The notes under the pieces: generated by a model
Database searches by the model: none
Told to the model about the DNA's origin: nothing
What the model saw: only the letters and a program-made list of their open reading frames with translations
Shown: positions 44,614 through 55,100 of the stretch, piece by piece
How positions within the stretch are numbered: position 1 is the first letter of the stretch
Layout: each line of letters begins with the position of its first letter
Source of the DNA: Nonlabens sp. Ci31
GTDB taxonomy: Bacteria > Bacteroidota > Bacteroidia > Flavobacteriales > Flavobacteriaceae
Length of the DNA stretch: 64,000 nucleotides
Direction: 5' to 3'
Assembly (NCBI RefSeq): GCF_012974865.1
Contig: NZ_CP043633.1
Coordinates: 2,303,001 to 2,367,000 of the forward strand
Position numbers and translations under genes: made by a program

Positions 44614-47409
44614 ATGAAACACACCTATCACATACAAGGAATGACCTGTAATGGTTGTCGCAGTCACGTCGAGCAGACGCTTTCTAAAGTGGATGGTGTA
44701 ACTCATGTTTCGGTAAATTTAGAAAATGCAGAAGCCACCATTGAAATGGAATCCCACATTCCTCTCGAGACCTTTCAAAAGGCACTTCAAGAAGATGGCG
44801 ATACGTATTCGATTCATAAAAGTCCCCTCCCAACCTCCCCAAAGGAGAAGAGCCCAAAAATTGCAAAAGGTTCGATGACACACACCTACTCCATTCACGG
44901 AATGACCTGCAACGGCTGCCGCAGCCACGTTGAAAAAATACTTTCTGAAGTAGAAGAAGTTTCAAATGCTACGGTCGATTTAGAAAAAAAGGAAGCTACC
45001 ATAGTGATGGATAAACATATTCCTATTGAAAAACTTCAAGAAGTTTTAAAAAACGACGGTGGGACTTATAGCATTCACAATCTTGGCGAGCAAAGTCATT
45101 CTTCTGAAAAGACAGTAAAAACATCAAAGACTTCCAGCCCCCAACCTCCAGCTTCCAGCCTCGGTAAAGGTACTGGAACGTTCTACTGCCCGATGCACTG
45201 CGAGGATGACAAGACCTATAACAAACCTGGCGACTGTCCGGTCTGTGGGATGGACCTTGTAGAAGAACAAAATTTATCGGCCACCACAAGCGAACAGTGG
45301 ACATGCCCGATGCATCCAGAAGTCATAAAAGACGAATCTGGAGCTTGTCCTATTTGCGGTATGGATCTCGTTCCTATACAGCCAGATATTTCGGCAGAAG
45401 AGAAATCCTATAAAAAACTGTTGAAGAAATTCTGGATTGCGGTGGCGTTCACCCTGCCTATTTTCCTGATCGCCATGAGTGAGATGATTCCTAACAACCC
45501 GCTGTACGAGGTGATGGAACAAAAAGGGTGGAACTGGATCCAATTTGGCCTGTCCATTCCTGTCGTGTTTTATGCGACTTGGATGTTTTTTGAACGTGCC
45601 TATAGAAGTGTGAAGACATGGAATCTTAATATGTTTACCCTTATCGGTATAGGTGCAAGTGTGGCCTGGCTATTCAGTGTTTTTGGGATGTTGTTTCCAG
45701 ACTTTTTCCCAGAGCAGTTTAAAACAGAATCTGGTGCCGTACACGTCTATTTTGAAGCGGCTACTGTTATTCTTACTTTGGTGTTGATGGGTCAAGTACT
45801 GGAAGCACGTGCACATAGCAAAACCAACTCTGCTGTCAAAGAATTATTGAAGCTAGCGCCTAATAAAGCAGTACGTGTGGTAGATGGTAACGAAGAAGAT
45901 GTATCCATTGACCACATTCAAAAAGGAGATATTCTAAGAGTTAAACCAGGTGATAAAATTCCTGTGGACGGCATTATCACCGAAGGGAAAACCACCGTGG
46001 ATGAATCCATGATTTCTGGAGAGCCTATTCCGGTTGATAAAGCTGAGAATGATCAAGTAAGCAGCGGTACCATTAATGGTAACCAATCCTTCTTGATGAA
46101 GGCCGAAAAAGTAGGAAGCGATACTTTGCTTTCTCAAATCATAAAAATGGTCAACGACGCCAGTCGCAGCCGTGCACCCATCCAGAAGTTGGCCGACACG
46201 GTTTCCGGTTATTTTGTGCCAGTGGTGGTTGGAATTTCCATCATCACCTTTGCCGTATGGGCGATTTGGGGGCCTGAGCCCGCTTATGTATTTGCCTTGG
46301 TCAATGCCATTGCCGTCTTGATCATCGCCTGTCCTTGTGCGTTGGGACTAGCTACACCTATGTCTATTATGGTGGGCGTAGGTAAAGGCGCTCAAAACGG
46401 AGTGCTGATCAAAAATGCGGAAGCTCTGGAAAAAATGGACACCGTAGATACCTTGATAGTAGACAAGACAGGAACCATTACAGAAGGAAAACCGACTGTG
46501 GAAAAAATAGGTGTGTTTGGAGATCGCTTTCGCGAAAGCGAAATAACACAACTCGTTGCATCCCTCAACAGTTCCAGCGAGCATCCACTTGCGGAAGCCA
46601 CCGTTAAATACGGTAAAGAACAAAATACGGAAATTTTAAAAACTGAAAACTTTAGTGCCGTAACCGGTAAAGGAGTCGAAGGAACCGTTGATGGTAAAAA
46701 ACTCGATTTAGGAAATGCCAAAATGATGGCATATGCTAATGCTACCATTTCGCCAGAAATGGAAACTGAGGTACAATCCTTTCAAAAACAAGGTAAGACA
46801 GTTTCTTATCTGGCGATAGACGGCGTGGTATCTGGATATGTAGTGATTGGTGATAAAATCAAAGCAACCAGCGCTGAGGCAATTGCAGCGCTGCAAGAAA
46901 AAGGCATTGCTGTCATCATGTTGACAGGGGATAATCATGATACGGCTCAAGCCGTAGCTAGTGAGCTCCACCTAGCTGATTTTAAAGCAGGTATGTTACC
47001 AGAAGACAAACTCAACGAAGTAACTAAATTACAAGAACAAGGTAAAGTGGTTGCCATGGCTGGTGACGGTATCAACGATGCACCGGCACTTGCTAAAAGT
47101 GACGTAGGAATCGCGATGGGAACGGGAACTGATGTCGCCATCGAAAGCGCTATGATTACATTAGTCAAAGGCGATTTACACGGGATCTTAAAAGCAAAAA
47201 ATTTAAGCCATGCCGTAATGAAGAATATCAAGCAAAACCTATTTTTTGCACTGGTTTACAATACATTGGGTGTGCCTGTAGCTGCTGGAGTATTATTTCC
47301 TTTCTTTGGAATATTATTATCCCCTATGATTGCAGCTTTAGCAATGAGTTTTAGCTCTGTTTCCGTTATTGCAAATGCCTTAAGACTCAAATCAAAATCA
47401 ATCAACTAA
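44614..47409 (+). CDS. copA: Copper-exporting P1B-1 ATPase with two HMA and two metal-binding modules
   Basis: 931 residues from MKHTYHIQGMTCNGC. Order: HMA 1 (GMTCNGCRSH), linker, HMA 2 (GMTCNGCRSH), linker, two CPMH/CGMD metal-binding modules (about 190-265), then the ATPase with CPC (IACPCALGLATP), DKTGTITEGKP, SSEHPLAEA and GDGINDAPAL. Both linkers contain genome repeats in frame: a Pro/Ser segment from a CCCCTCC-type repeat (44821) and PPASSL from minisatellite sequence (45131). A palindrome (46525) encodes RFRES. It pumps Cu(I) to the periplasm. Confidence 0.95.
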   Translation: MKHTYHIQGMTCNGCRSHVEQTLSKVDGVTHVSVNLENAEATIEMESHIPLETFQKALQEDGDTYSIHKSPLPTSPKEKSPKIAKGSMTHTYSIHGMTCNGCRSHVEKILSEVEEVSNATVDLEKKEATIVMDKHIPIEKLQEVLKNDGGTYSIHNLGEQSHSSEKTVKTSKTSSPQPPASSLGKGTGTFYCPMHCEDDKTYNKPGDCPVCGMDLVEEQNLSATTSEQWTCPMHPEVIKDESGACPICGMDLVPIQPDISAEEKSYKKLLKKFWIAVAFTLPIFLIAMSEMIPNNPLYEVMEQKGWNWIQFGLSIPVVFYATWMFFERAYRSVKTWNLNMFTLIGIGASVAWLFSVFGMLFPDFFPEQFKTESGAVHVYFEAATVILTLVLMGQVLEARAHSKTNSAVKELLKLAPNKAVRVVDGNEEDVSIDHIQKGDILRVKPGDKIPVDGIITEGKTTVDESMISGEPIPVDKAENDQVSSGTINGNQSFLMKAEKVGSDTLLSQIIKMVNDASRSRAPIQKLADTVSGYFVPVVVGISIITFAVWAIWGPEPAYVFALVNAIAVLIIACPCALGLATPMSIMVGVGKGAQNGVLIKNAEALEKMDTVDTLIVDKTGTITEGKPTVEKIGVFGDRFRESEITQLVASLNSSSEHPLAEATVKYGKEQNTEILKTENFSAVTGKGVEGTVDGKKLDLGNAKMMAYANATISPEMETEVQSFQKQGKTVSYLAIDGVVSGYVVIGDKIKATSAEAIAALQEKGIAVIMLTGDNHDTAQAVASELHLADFKAGMLPEDKLNEVTKLQEQGKVVAMAGDGINDAPALAKSDVGIAMGTGTDVAIESAMITLVKGDLHGILKAKNLSHAVMKNIKQNLFFALVYNTLGVPVAAGVLFPFFGILLSPMIAALAMSFSSVSVIANALRLKSKSIN
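46525..46540. repeat. Palindrome CGCTTTCGCGAAAGCG inside copA
   Basis: Perfect copy read as RFRES in the nucleotide-binding domain. Confidence 0.95.
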
Positions 47410-47421
47410 TCTATATTTATA

Positions 47422-48009
47422 ATGAAATATACAATCATTCTTTTAGGCCTCGTACTATTAACTTCCTGCAAGGAAACCTCAAAAGAGATGGAAATGGAAC
47501 AAGTGGAAGAAGTTGCTGTACAGGAAACAACCGCAGCAGATTCAACAGAGAAAAAACCATTGAGCCCGCATGCAAATACTATGGCAATGATAGGTGATGC
47601 GCACATACATGTTGATTATTCGTCACCAGGAGTTCGCAATCGTATTGTATTTGGAGGCTTGCTTCCATATAATGCCGTCTGGCAGGCGGGCGCTCACAAT
47701 GCTACTTGGATGGAAACGAATAAGGATCTAAGCATCGCTGGTAAGGAGTTGAAAGCAGGAAAATATGGATTCTTTGTAATTCCCAATGAAAAGGAGTGGA
47801 CAGTCATTTTCAATAGCAATTGGGATCAACACGGCAAGGACGAATATGATGAAACAGATGATGTACTGCGATTTAAAGTAATGCCTACAGTATCAGAAGA
47901 TGTTCAGGAGCATTTAGAATACACGGTAGAAAAGACCAGCGACACTTCAGGAAAAATCAGTATGAGTTGGGAAAAAGTGACGATCGAGTTTCTATTTACG
48001 GTAAAATAG
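47422..48009 (+). CDS. DUF2911 lipoprotein
   Basis: 195 residues with a lipobox (LVLLTSC at about 17). The DUF2911 pattern is clear: VDYSSPGVRNRIVFGGLLPYNAVWQAGAHNATW, AGKYGFFVIPNEKEWTVIFN and the WD/DQHG segment. Periplasmic; function unknown, regular in Bacteroidota copper loci. Confidence 0.88.
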   Translation: MKYTIILLGLVLLTSCKETSKEMEMEQVEEVAVQETTAADSTEKKPLSPHANTMAMIGDAHIHVDYSSPGVRNRIVFGGLLPYNAVWQAGAHNATWMETNKDLSIAGKELKAGKYGFFVIPNEKEWTVIFNSNWDQHGKDEYDETDDVLRFKVMPTVSEDVQEHLEYTVEKTSDTSGKISMSWEKVTIEFLFTVK

Positions 48010-48010
48010 A

Positions 48011-48718
48011 ATGGTAAAGAGAAAAACAGGGCTTAAGATTAGAAAAGCACACCGGTATTTAGGTATCTTTTTAGGTATTCAGTTTTTAATGTGGACCATT
48101 AGTGGCATGTACTTCGGCTGGACCGATATTGATGAGATTCACGGCGACCATTTCAAAAAGGAAGTTCCACATCAGAGCGCATTTTCAGATTTGTTGGGAA
48201 GCTCGCAGTTGAAGATCAAAGGGCCTATTCGTTCGTTGGAACTGCTAGAGATTGCAGATTCACCTTATTATTGGATTAATGAAACGGCACTTTATGACGC
48301 GCGTACAGGTGCAAAGAAAAAGGAACTAACGGCAGATGAGGCAATCCAAGTAGCGCAGCGGTATATGCTTTCAGACTTAGAATTTGATCAAATAAAGCGT
48401 ATTGAAACCGTGGGCGATCATCACGAGTATCGCGGCCGGCCATTGCCAGCTTATGAGATTTCCTACAAGACCGATGAAAACCTAAAAGCCTATGTAGCTA
48501 TGGAGAACGGAGCTTTTCAAACCGTACGACATCGAGACTGGCGTTGGTTTGATTTCCTGTGGATGACGCATACCATGGATTATCAAGGACGTGATGATTT
48601 CAATACCATCGTCCTAAGAGTATTTTCTCTATTAGGATTAATTACGGTGTTCAGTGGCTTTTTGCTATGGTTTACCAGTTCACCTACGATTAGAAAAGTA
48701 AAAAAACGGATTAATTAA
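48011..48718 (+). CDS. PepSY-domain membrane protein
   Basis: 235 residues: N-terminal RKAHRYLGIFLGIQFLMWTISGMYFGW membrane helix, a PepSY-like extracytoplasmic region (about 60-170), and a second helix near 205-225 (LRVFSLLGLITVFSGFLLWF). This is the PepSY_TM type linked to metal reductases. Only one base separates it from the DUF2911 gene. Confidence 0.85.
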   Translation: MVKRKTGLKIRKAHRYLGIFLGIQFLMWTISGMYFGWTDIDEIHGDHFKKEVPHQSAFSDLLGSSQLKIKGPIRSLELLEIADSPYYWINETALYDARTGAKKKELTADEAIQVAQRYMLSDLEFDQIKRIETVGDHHEYRGRPLPAYEISYKTDENLKAYVAMENGAFQTVRHRDWRWFDFLWMTHTMDYQGRDDFNTIVLRVFSLLGLITVFSGFLLWFTSSPTIRKVKKRIN

Positions 48719-48731
48719 AATACTAAGTATC

Positions 48732-49223
48732 ATGGAAAACAACGACAAAATGAATCATGACTCAATGAACAAAAACCAATACACAAAATTTGTGGTCATG
48801 CTTGCGGCATCATTTGTGGCAATGTACATCACGATGTATTTGAATACCTATTCCATTGATCACGTCTATTTCAGCTTGACTCGATTTTATATGAGTTGTT
48901 TGGGTATTTCTGCCATGGCCGTTATTATGTTTGTAGCGATGCGAGGGATGTATCAAAATAAAAAGAAGAATAGTGCCATTATCGTTGGTAGTATCGCTCT
49001 CTTTTTAGGCGCGTTGGGATTGGTACGTGATCAGGAGTCGACGGTAGGAGACGTATTGTGGATGAAGGCGATGATCCCGCATCACTCGATTGCTATTTTG
49101 ACCAGTGAACGTGCTGATATTAAGGATCCAGAAGTAAAAGAGCTAGCAAATGCCATTATTGAGGCTCAGAGAAAGGAAATAGGCGAAATGAAAGCGATGA
49201 TAAAAAGGCTGGAGGATAAATAG
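48732..49223 (+). CDS. DUF305 membrane protein
   Basis: 163 residues: Met/Asn/His-rich start, three hydrophobic segments (about 20-40, 52-70, 82-100), then the DUF305 motif LWMKAMIPHHSIAILTSERA and EAQRKEIGEMKAMIKRL. The family is ferritin-like and copper-associated. The 3' part is duplicated in tandem just downstream. Confidence 0.88.
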   Translation: MENNDKMNHDSMNKNQYTKFVVMLAASFVAMYITMYLNTYSIDHVYFSLTRFYMSCLGISAMAVIMFVAMRGMYQNKKKNSAIIVGSIALFLGALGLVRDQESTVGDVLWMKAMIPHHSIAILTSERADIKDPEVKELANAIIEAQRKEIGEMKAMIKRLEDK

Positions 49224-49695
49224 TATGAGTTTAAGTATGATGATTTGGGCGCCCGGGCGGGCTATCCGTTACAATCTTTTTTATGCTGAAAAAGCACAAA
49301 AAAGGATTTCCACTTCTATCCCTAGCGCAAAAAACAACAACGAAAACAAACCTAACAGGTTTTTAAAACCTGTTAGGTTTAAACCATAGCAGGTCAACCA
49401 TTTATTAAAATTAGAAATTAAGCAAATGCTATTATTGAGGCTCAGAGAAAGGAAATAGGCGAAATGAAAGCGATGATAAATAGGCTGGAGGATAAATAGT
49501 ATGAGTTTAAGTATGATGATTTGGGCGCTCAAGCGGGCTATCCGTTACAATCTTTTTTATGCTGAAAAAGCACAAAAAAGGATTTCCACTTCTATCCCTA
49601 GCGCAAAAAACAACAACAAAAACAAACCTAATAGGTTTTAAAAACCTGTTAGGTTTAAACCATAGCAGGTCAACCATTTATAAAAATTAAAAACT
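49145..49695. repeat. 276-bp tandem duplication of the DUF305 3' end with REP-like and hairpin repeats
   Basis: Sequence from 49145 recurs 276 bases on from 49421, with scattered differences. Each unit holds the last codons of DUF305 (EAQRKEIGEMKAM), a hairpin repeat (ATCTTTTTTATGCTGAAA / AGCACAAAAAAGGAT) with TTCCACTTCTATCCCTAGCGC, and a REP-like palindrome (49349-49380; 49624-49657). Copy 2 has no start codon, so its protein fragment is dead. The DUF305 gene in copy 1 stays whole. Confidence 0.92.
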
Positions 49696-51435
49696 ATGAA
49701 TAAGAACATTTTATATATAGGAATCGCGGTAATTATAGGACTGCTTGCTGGTTGGCTCATTTTTGGAAGCAATTCCATAGATACACCATCCAGTAAGGAT
49801 CTGTCTGACATGTCAGACAGCCATGACCACGCAGGCGAATCTGCAGAACAAATGTGGACCTGCTCCATGCACCCACAAATTATGAAATCAGAGCCAGGCG
49901 ATTGCCCTATTTGCGGTATGGAGCTTATTCCAGCCGAGTCCAGTGCAGAAGGTCTTGCGGCAAATGAGATCAAAATGACTAAAAATGCCATGGCACTCGC
50001 TAATATTCAAACCACAACGGTAGGTAGCGGTGCGGCTTCTGATGATGAAGGAATGATATCGCTGTCTGGCAAGATTGCTGCTAACGAAGAAAATAACTCT
50101 GTACAAGCCAGTTATTTTGATGGTCGTTTGGAAAAACTGAATGTAAGTTATGAAGGCCAGCAAGTAAGTCGGGGACAATTATTAGCCACGATCTATGCGC
50201 CTCAACTGGTAGCAGCGCAACAAGAATTAATTACAGCAGCTTCTTTAAAAGAATCTCAACCAGAATTGTATCAAGCGGTACGCAATAAATTGAAGAATTG
50301 GAAACTGTCGGAAAGTCAAATTAATACCATAGAATCTTCAGGTAAGGTACGCGATAATTACCCTGTATATGCTACAGTTTCAGGAACAGTGGTACTCGTA
50401 ATGGCAGCAGAAGGTGATTATCTCAAACAAGGACAACCTATCCTAAAAGTAACTAACTTGAATTCGGTTTGGGCAGAATTTGATGCGTATGAAAGTCAAC
50501 TATCCAACCTTAAAGAAGGACAACAAATAAAAGTAACGACTAACGCTTATGCCAACAAGGAATTTGATGCCACCGTATCTTTTATAGATCCCATGCTTAA
50601 CAATGCCACTCGTACGCTAACCGTTAGAGCAACACTTAAAAATACAGAGGGTATTTTTAAGCCCGGAATGTTTGTGACTGGCAAATTGAAAGGAGAAACA
50701 AATAGGAACGAGGAATCACTTACAGTTCCTGCAAGTGCTGTGATGTGGACTGGAGAACGCTCGTTAGTTTACATTAAAACCAGTCTTAATGAGCCTGTTT
50801 TTGAAATGCGAGAAGTAAGGATCGGTAACCGTAGTGGTGAAAATTATACGATTACCGCAGGACTTCAAAATGGCGATGAGATTGTTACCAACGGTACTTT
50901 TACCGTTGATGCTGCTGCCCAATTACAAGGTAAAAAGTCCATGATGAACCAAGGAAAGGAAGAGCTTATTGAGATGCCCATGTCTGAAATGAAAATGAAA
51001 TTCTCTGAAAGCTTTCAGAAGGACTTTAAAAAGGTTTTACAATCCTATTTGCAAATGAAAGATGCCTTTGTAGTCAGTGATTCAGAGCAGGTTTCCGCTT
51101 TCGCGAAAGCGACATCAAAATCTTTAAAGTCTATAACTATAGGAAGTCTGGGTAAAATGGAACAATCGCATATTAAGAAAAGTATTGAAATGCTCGACGC
51201 CATTGCCAAAAATGAAGACCTTGAAAACCAACGAGATCATTTTGTAATACTGAATGAGAACATGGTAGTTATCGCGATGAATGTTAAAGGAGCAACTCCT
51301 GTATATGTTCAGAAATGCCCTATGGCTAACAACAACAAAGGTGCTGTGTGGTTGAGTACCGAAAAAGATATAAAAAACCCGTATTACGGTGATGCAATGT
51401 TGACCTGCGGAAGTGTGATTGAAGAGATCAATTAG
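49696..51435 (+). CDS. cusB: CusB-type RND periplasmic adaptor with metal-binding and DUF3347 domains
   Basis: 579 residues. An N-terminal anchor (ILYIGIAVIIGLLAGWLIF), a heavy-metal-binding module (WTCSMHPQIMKSEPGDCPICGMELIP, about 54-80), the HlyD/CusB barrel and hairpin (about 110-410), and a C-terminal DUF3347 (about 430-579; CPMANNNKGAVWLSTEKDIKNPYYG). It links CusA to the outer duct and may hand over metal. A palindrome copy encodes AFAKA in the DUF3347 part. A strong terminator follows. Confidence 0.92.
   Translation: MNKNILYIGIAVIIGLLAGWLIFGSNSIDTPSSKDLSDMSDSHDHAGESAEQMWTCSMHPQIMKSEPGDCPICGMELIPAESSAEGLAANEIKMTKNAMALANIQTTTVGSGAASDDEGMISLSGKIAANEENNSVQASYFDGRLEKLNVSYEGQQVSRGQLLATIYAPQLVAAQQELITAASLKESQPELYQAVRNKLKNWKLSESQINTIESSGKVRDNYPVYATVSGTVVLVMAAEGDYLKQGQPILKVTNLNSVWAEFDAYESQLSNLKEGQQIKVTTNAYANKEFDATVSFIDPMLNNATRTLTVRATLKNTEGIFKPGMFVTGKLKGETNRNEESLTVPASAVMWTGERSLVYIKTSLNEPVFEMREVRIGNRSGENYTITAGLQNGDEIVTNGTFTVDAAAQLQGKKSMMNQGKEELIEMPMSEMKMKFSESFQKDFKKVLQSYLQMKDAFVVSDSEQVSAFAKATSKSLKSITIGSLGKMEQSHIKKSIEMLDAIAKNEDLENQRDHFVILNENMVVIAMNVKGATPVYVQKCPMANNNKGAVWLSTEKDIKNPYYGDAMLTCGSVIEEIN
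51096..51111. repeat. Palindrome CGCTTTCGCGAAAGCG inside cusB
   Basis: Perfect copy read as AFAKA in the DUF3347 domain. Confidence 0.95.
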
Positions 51436-51486
51436 CACACACAGCAGGCAAAGGTTGAAACAATACTAAATCAAAATCATACAAGG

Positions 51487-51518
51487 AACCACGCTAAAAA
51501 AATAGCGTGGTTTTTTTT
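51487..51518 (+). terminator. Rho-independent terminator of the metal island
   Basis: AACCACGCTA / TAGCGTGGTT stem, A-rich loop, then eight T. It ends the plus-strand unit before the convergent minus-strand RND operon. Confidence 0.9.
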
Positions 51519-51535
51519 CATTTTCTTTTCAGTGT

Positions 51536-51757
51536 CTATCCTTTAGAAGGTGGCACAGCACAGCTAGCCGCTTCTTTTTTCACACCTAACTTTACTAAGA
51601 TGGTTTCTAATAAACACCACTTTGTAAAAGCAGATTGTATCAAGTTGACCCCTATGAAAACGGTAAACCACATCCAATTTGGGTTGACATAAACGCTGAG
51701 TACAACGCTCAATAATACCATGGTACCTACGATCACTCTAAAATATTTATTTAACAT
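51536..51757 (-). CDS. DUF2892 membrane protein
   Basis: 73 residues: MLNKYFRVIVGTMVLLSVVLS, a second helix (WFTVFIGVNLIQSAFTKWCLLETILVKLG), ending CAVPPSKG. This is the YgaP C-terminal/DUF2892 type that often accompanies rhodanese or sulfur genes; KWC may be the metal or persulfide site. Last gene of the minus-strand RND operon. Confidence 0.88.
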   Translation of the reverse strand: MLNKYFRVIVGTMVLLSVVLSVYVNPNWMWFTVFIGVNLIQSAFTKWCLLETILVKLGVKKEAASCAVPPSKG

Positions 51758-51774
51758 AATTCTTATTTTATTAT

Positions 51775-52080
51775 TTATATAAATCTATCTATAGGAACGA
51801 CCACTGCCTTAACAGGGTTGTTCGTTTCTAATGTTGTATTAAACTCTTCTATTAACCGAAACAAAATATCGATATGCTCCTCATCTGTAAAAGAGAAAAA
51901 TAGACAAGACTCTGTTCCAGAACCTGAACCAGAAAACCAGTTAGAGGCACTCAACAAAGTCGCTATATTTTTATAACCGTCAATGTCTGAAGTACTCACG
52001 TTTTCTATCTGTGCGTTTTTAAAGAGTTTCAATACCTTATTTTGAAACTCTTCTGCTGTTGTGACTATTACTAATTTCAT
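51775..52080 (-). CDS. PII-like small protein in the RND operon
   Basis: 101 residues with a ferredoxin-like pattern (MKLVIVTTAEEFQNKVLKLFKNAQI; DIDGYKN; FFSFTDEEHIDILFRLIEEFN; VKAVVVPIDRF). It resembles the PII/CutA-like proteins encoded with CzcA-type RND pumps in several lineages. No T-loop sequence of classical GlnB. It could sense metal or a nucleotide to tune the pump. Confidence 0.65.
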   Translation of the reverse strand: MKLVIVTTAEEFQNKVLKLFKNAQIENVSTSDIDGYKNIATLLSASNWFSGSGSGTESCLFFSFTDEEHIDILFRLIEEFNTTLETNNPVKAVVVPIDRFI

Positions 52081-52136
52081 CGTTTTATCTGATTTGGTAG
52101 TTCCAGCGCAGTCGGAAAGCGCGACTTTGCAAATGG

Positions 52137-55100
52137 TTATTTATAATTTTTCTTTTCTATCATGTAATATACCAGTGGTACGACCAATAAAGTAAGCACT
52201 GTAGAAACAATGGTTCCACCCATTAAGGATATGGCCAGTCCTTGGAAAATAGGGTCAAATAATATGACAAAAGCTCCAATAACCACTGTTCCAGCTGTTA
52301 ATAAAATAGGTGTCGTACGCACAGCTCCAGCTTCAATAGCGGCTTGTTTTAAAGGCACGCCATCGTCAGTTCGTAAATTGATAAAGTCAATAAGCAACAC
52401 CGAGTTCCTGACCATAATTCCTGCCAGAGCAATCATTCCAATAAAAGAGGTGGCGGTAAAGAAAGCTCCCATCAACCAGTGACCTAAAATAATACCTATT
52501 AAGGATAATGGTATGGCTACCATCATAACAATAGGGGCTTTAAAATTCTGAAACCACCCTACAATTAAAATATAAATCAAAATGATAGCGCCCAAGAAGG
52601 CAATACCTAAATCTCTAAATACTTCTAGCGTGATTTGCCATTCACCATCCCATTTTACGGTGTAGTCATCTTCAAAGTCAGGTTGTCCTAAGTACATTTC
52701 ATTAAGTTCATAACCTTCTGGCATGGGTATGGTTTTTAACTTTTCTTCCATCCCTAAAATAGCATAGGCAGGGCTCTCAAGTTCGCCGGCCATATCGGCC
52801 ATTACATAGACCACTCGCTTTTGATTCTTACGATAGATACTTTTAGCACTTGTGGTTTTTGTAATATCGACCAAATCAGCAATCGGTATCATATTACCTT
52901 GATTTGATGTCACTCGTAATTGTGAAATATCTTGTATGGTGGACTTTTCTTTTTCGTCAAGTGCCAGGACAATTCCTATTTGTTGCACCGCATCTTCATC
53001 ATAGAGCGATGTGATAGGACGGTTAGATAAAGCTAAATTCATAGTCTGAGCAATTTGTTGTGGAGCTACTCCATATAACATTGCTTTTTCTTTGTTAATA
53101 GTGAATTGATATTCTATTTGGTCGTCTTCAACCATCCAGTCTATATCTACCACATCATCTGTGTTTTTCAGGATGTTTTTAACTTCTTTAGCTACTGCCA
53201 TTTGTCCCTCGTAGTCAGGTCCATAGATCTCAGCAACAATAGTTGATAATACCGGTGGTCCGGGTGGAACTTCTACCAGCTTGACATTTGCATTATACTT
53301 AGCCGCAATCTTTTTAATGTCTGGTCGGAACAGGCTTGCTATGTCATGGCTTTGTGCATCGCGCTTCCCTTTATCAATCAAGTTGACTTGAATGTCTGCC
53401 ATATTACTACCGCCACGTAAATCATAGTGACGTACCAATCCGTTAAATGTAATAGGAGCAGAGGTTCCTATATAGTTTTGGTAGTTGACTACTTCAGGTC
53501 TTGTGGATAAGTATTGAGCAATTTCTTGAGTAACGACACCAGTGCGCTCTAGAGTGGTTCCTTCAGGCATATCAATGATTACTTGAAACTCGTTTTTGTT
53601 ATCAAATGGAAGCATTTTTACCGCAACAGAATTCGTAAAAAATAAGCCCATAGTAGCTAGTAGAATCACGAAGGTACCACCTAAGAACAGCCAGCGCTTG
53701 GAGCGACTTTCCATCAAGGGACCTTGAAATTTAGCATACAACCTGTAAATCAAAGTTTCTTCTAGTGGTTTCTCTGCTTTTTTAACAGCTCCTTTTTTCT
53801 CTTTTTCTCTTAAGAAAATATATCCCAAATAAGGGGTGATGGTCAAGGCTACAAAGAGTGATAATATCATAGCAATAGAAGCCCCTATAGGCATAGGAGC
53901 CATATAGGGTCCCATAAGTCCAGATACGAAAGCCATAGGTAATACTGATGCTATCACCGTAAATGTGGCGAGTATGGTAGGGTTTCCAACTTCGTTAATG
54001 GCATATAGTGCAGCATCCTTGAAGGGTAAGCGTTTCATTTTAAAATGCCGGTGCATATTCTCTGCAATAATGATGGAGTCATCCACCACAATACCCGTCA
54101 CAAAAACTAACGCAAAAAGTGTGATCCTGTTCAACGTATAATCCAGCGCGTAATAACTTAGTAAAGTCAGTGCAAAGGTGATAGGTACTGATAAAAACAC
54201 TACTAATCCACCACGCCAGCCCATAGCAAGCATCACTACAAATGTTACGGCAAAGATAGACCCGATGAGGTGCAAGAGTAATTCAGATACTTTTTGAGAA
54301 GCCGTTTCACCATAATTTCTTGTGATTTCTACGTGAACATCATCAGGTATAAGAGTCTTGCGTAAATGCGCTACTCTATCAATAATAATATCTGCAATTT
54401 TCATTGCATCAGCACCTTTGCGTTTTGCAACAGATAAAGTCACCGCAGGATATTCCGATAGATAATCCGTTTTTTTATCACTTCCTTGACCAAAACCTAA
54501 ACTCACATAACTCTGTGGTACTTGAGGACCGTCTATAATTTGAGCTACTTGTTTTAAATAAATCGGTTGATTTTGTTGCACACCGATCACGAGGTTTTCC
54601 ACATCGGTTACACTCGAAAGAAATTTACCTGTGTTGACAGTAAATTCCGTATCATTTCTATCAAAAGTACCGGAGTTTAACTGGGCATTATTTGCCTTGA
54701 TCATTTTAGAAACCGACATAAAATCCAGGCCGCTGGCAGCTAGTTTGTTTTTGTCTAGGACTACACGCAACTGGCGTTCACTACCCCCTATTTTATGTGT
54801 AATGGCAACGTCGTTTACTTTTTCAATTTCTGCTTTTAGTTCTTGAGCCATCTGTCCCAATTGAAAACCGTTATAATTTTCACTCCACAAAGTTAGTCCC
54901 AACATGGGGACATCATCTATGGCACGTGTTTTGACCAGCGGCATGGTCACACCTTCTGGCATCTGATCCATATGTTTGTTGATCTCGTTATAGAGCTTTA
55001 CAAAACTGCGTTCAATATCTTCTCCAACATAAAACTGTACAATCACCATTCCTTGTTCTTTCATCGAAGTAGAATAGACATATTCCACTCCTTTGATGTT

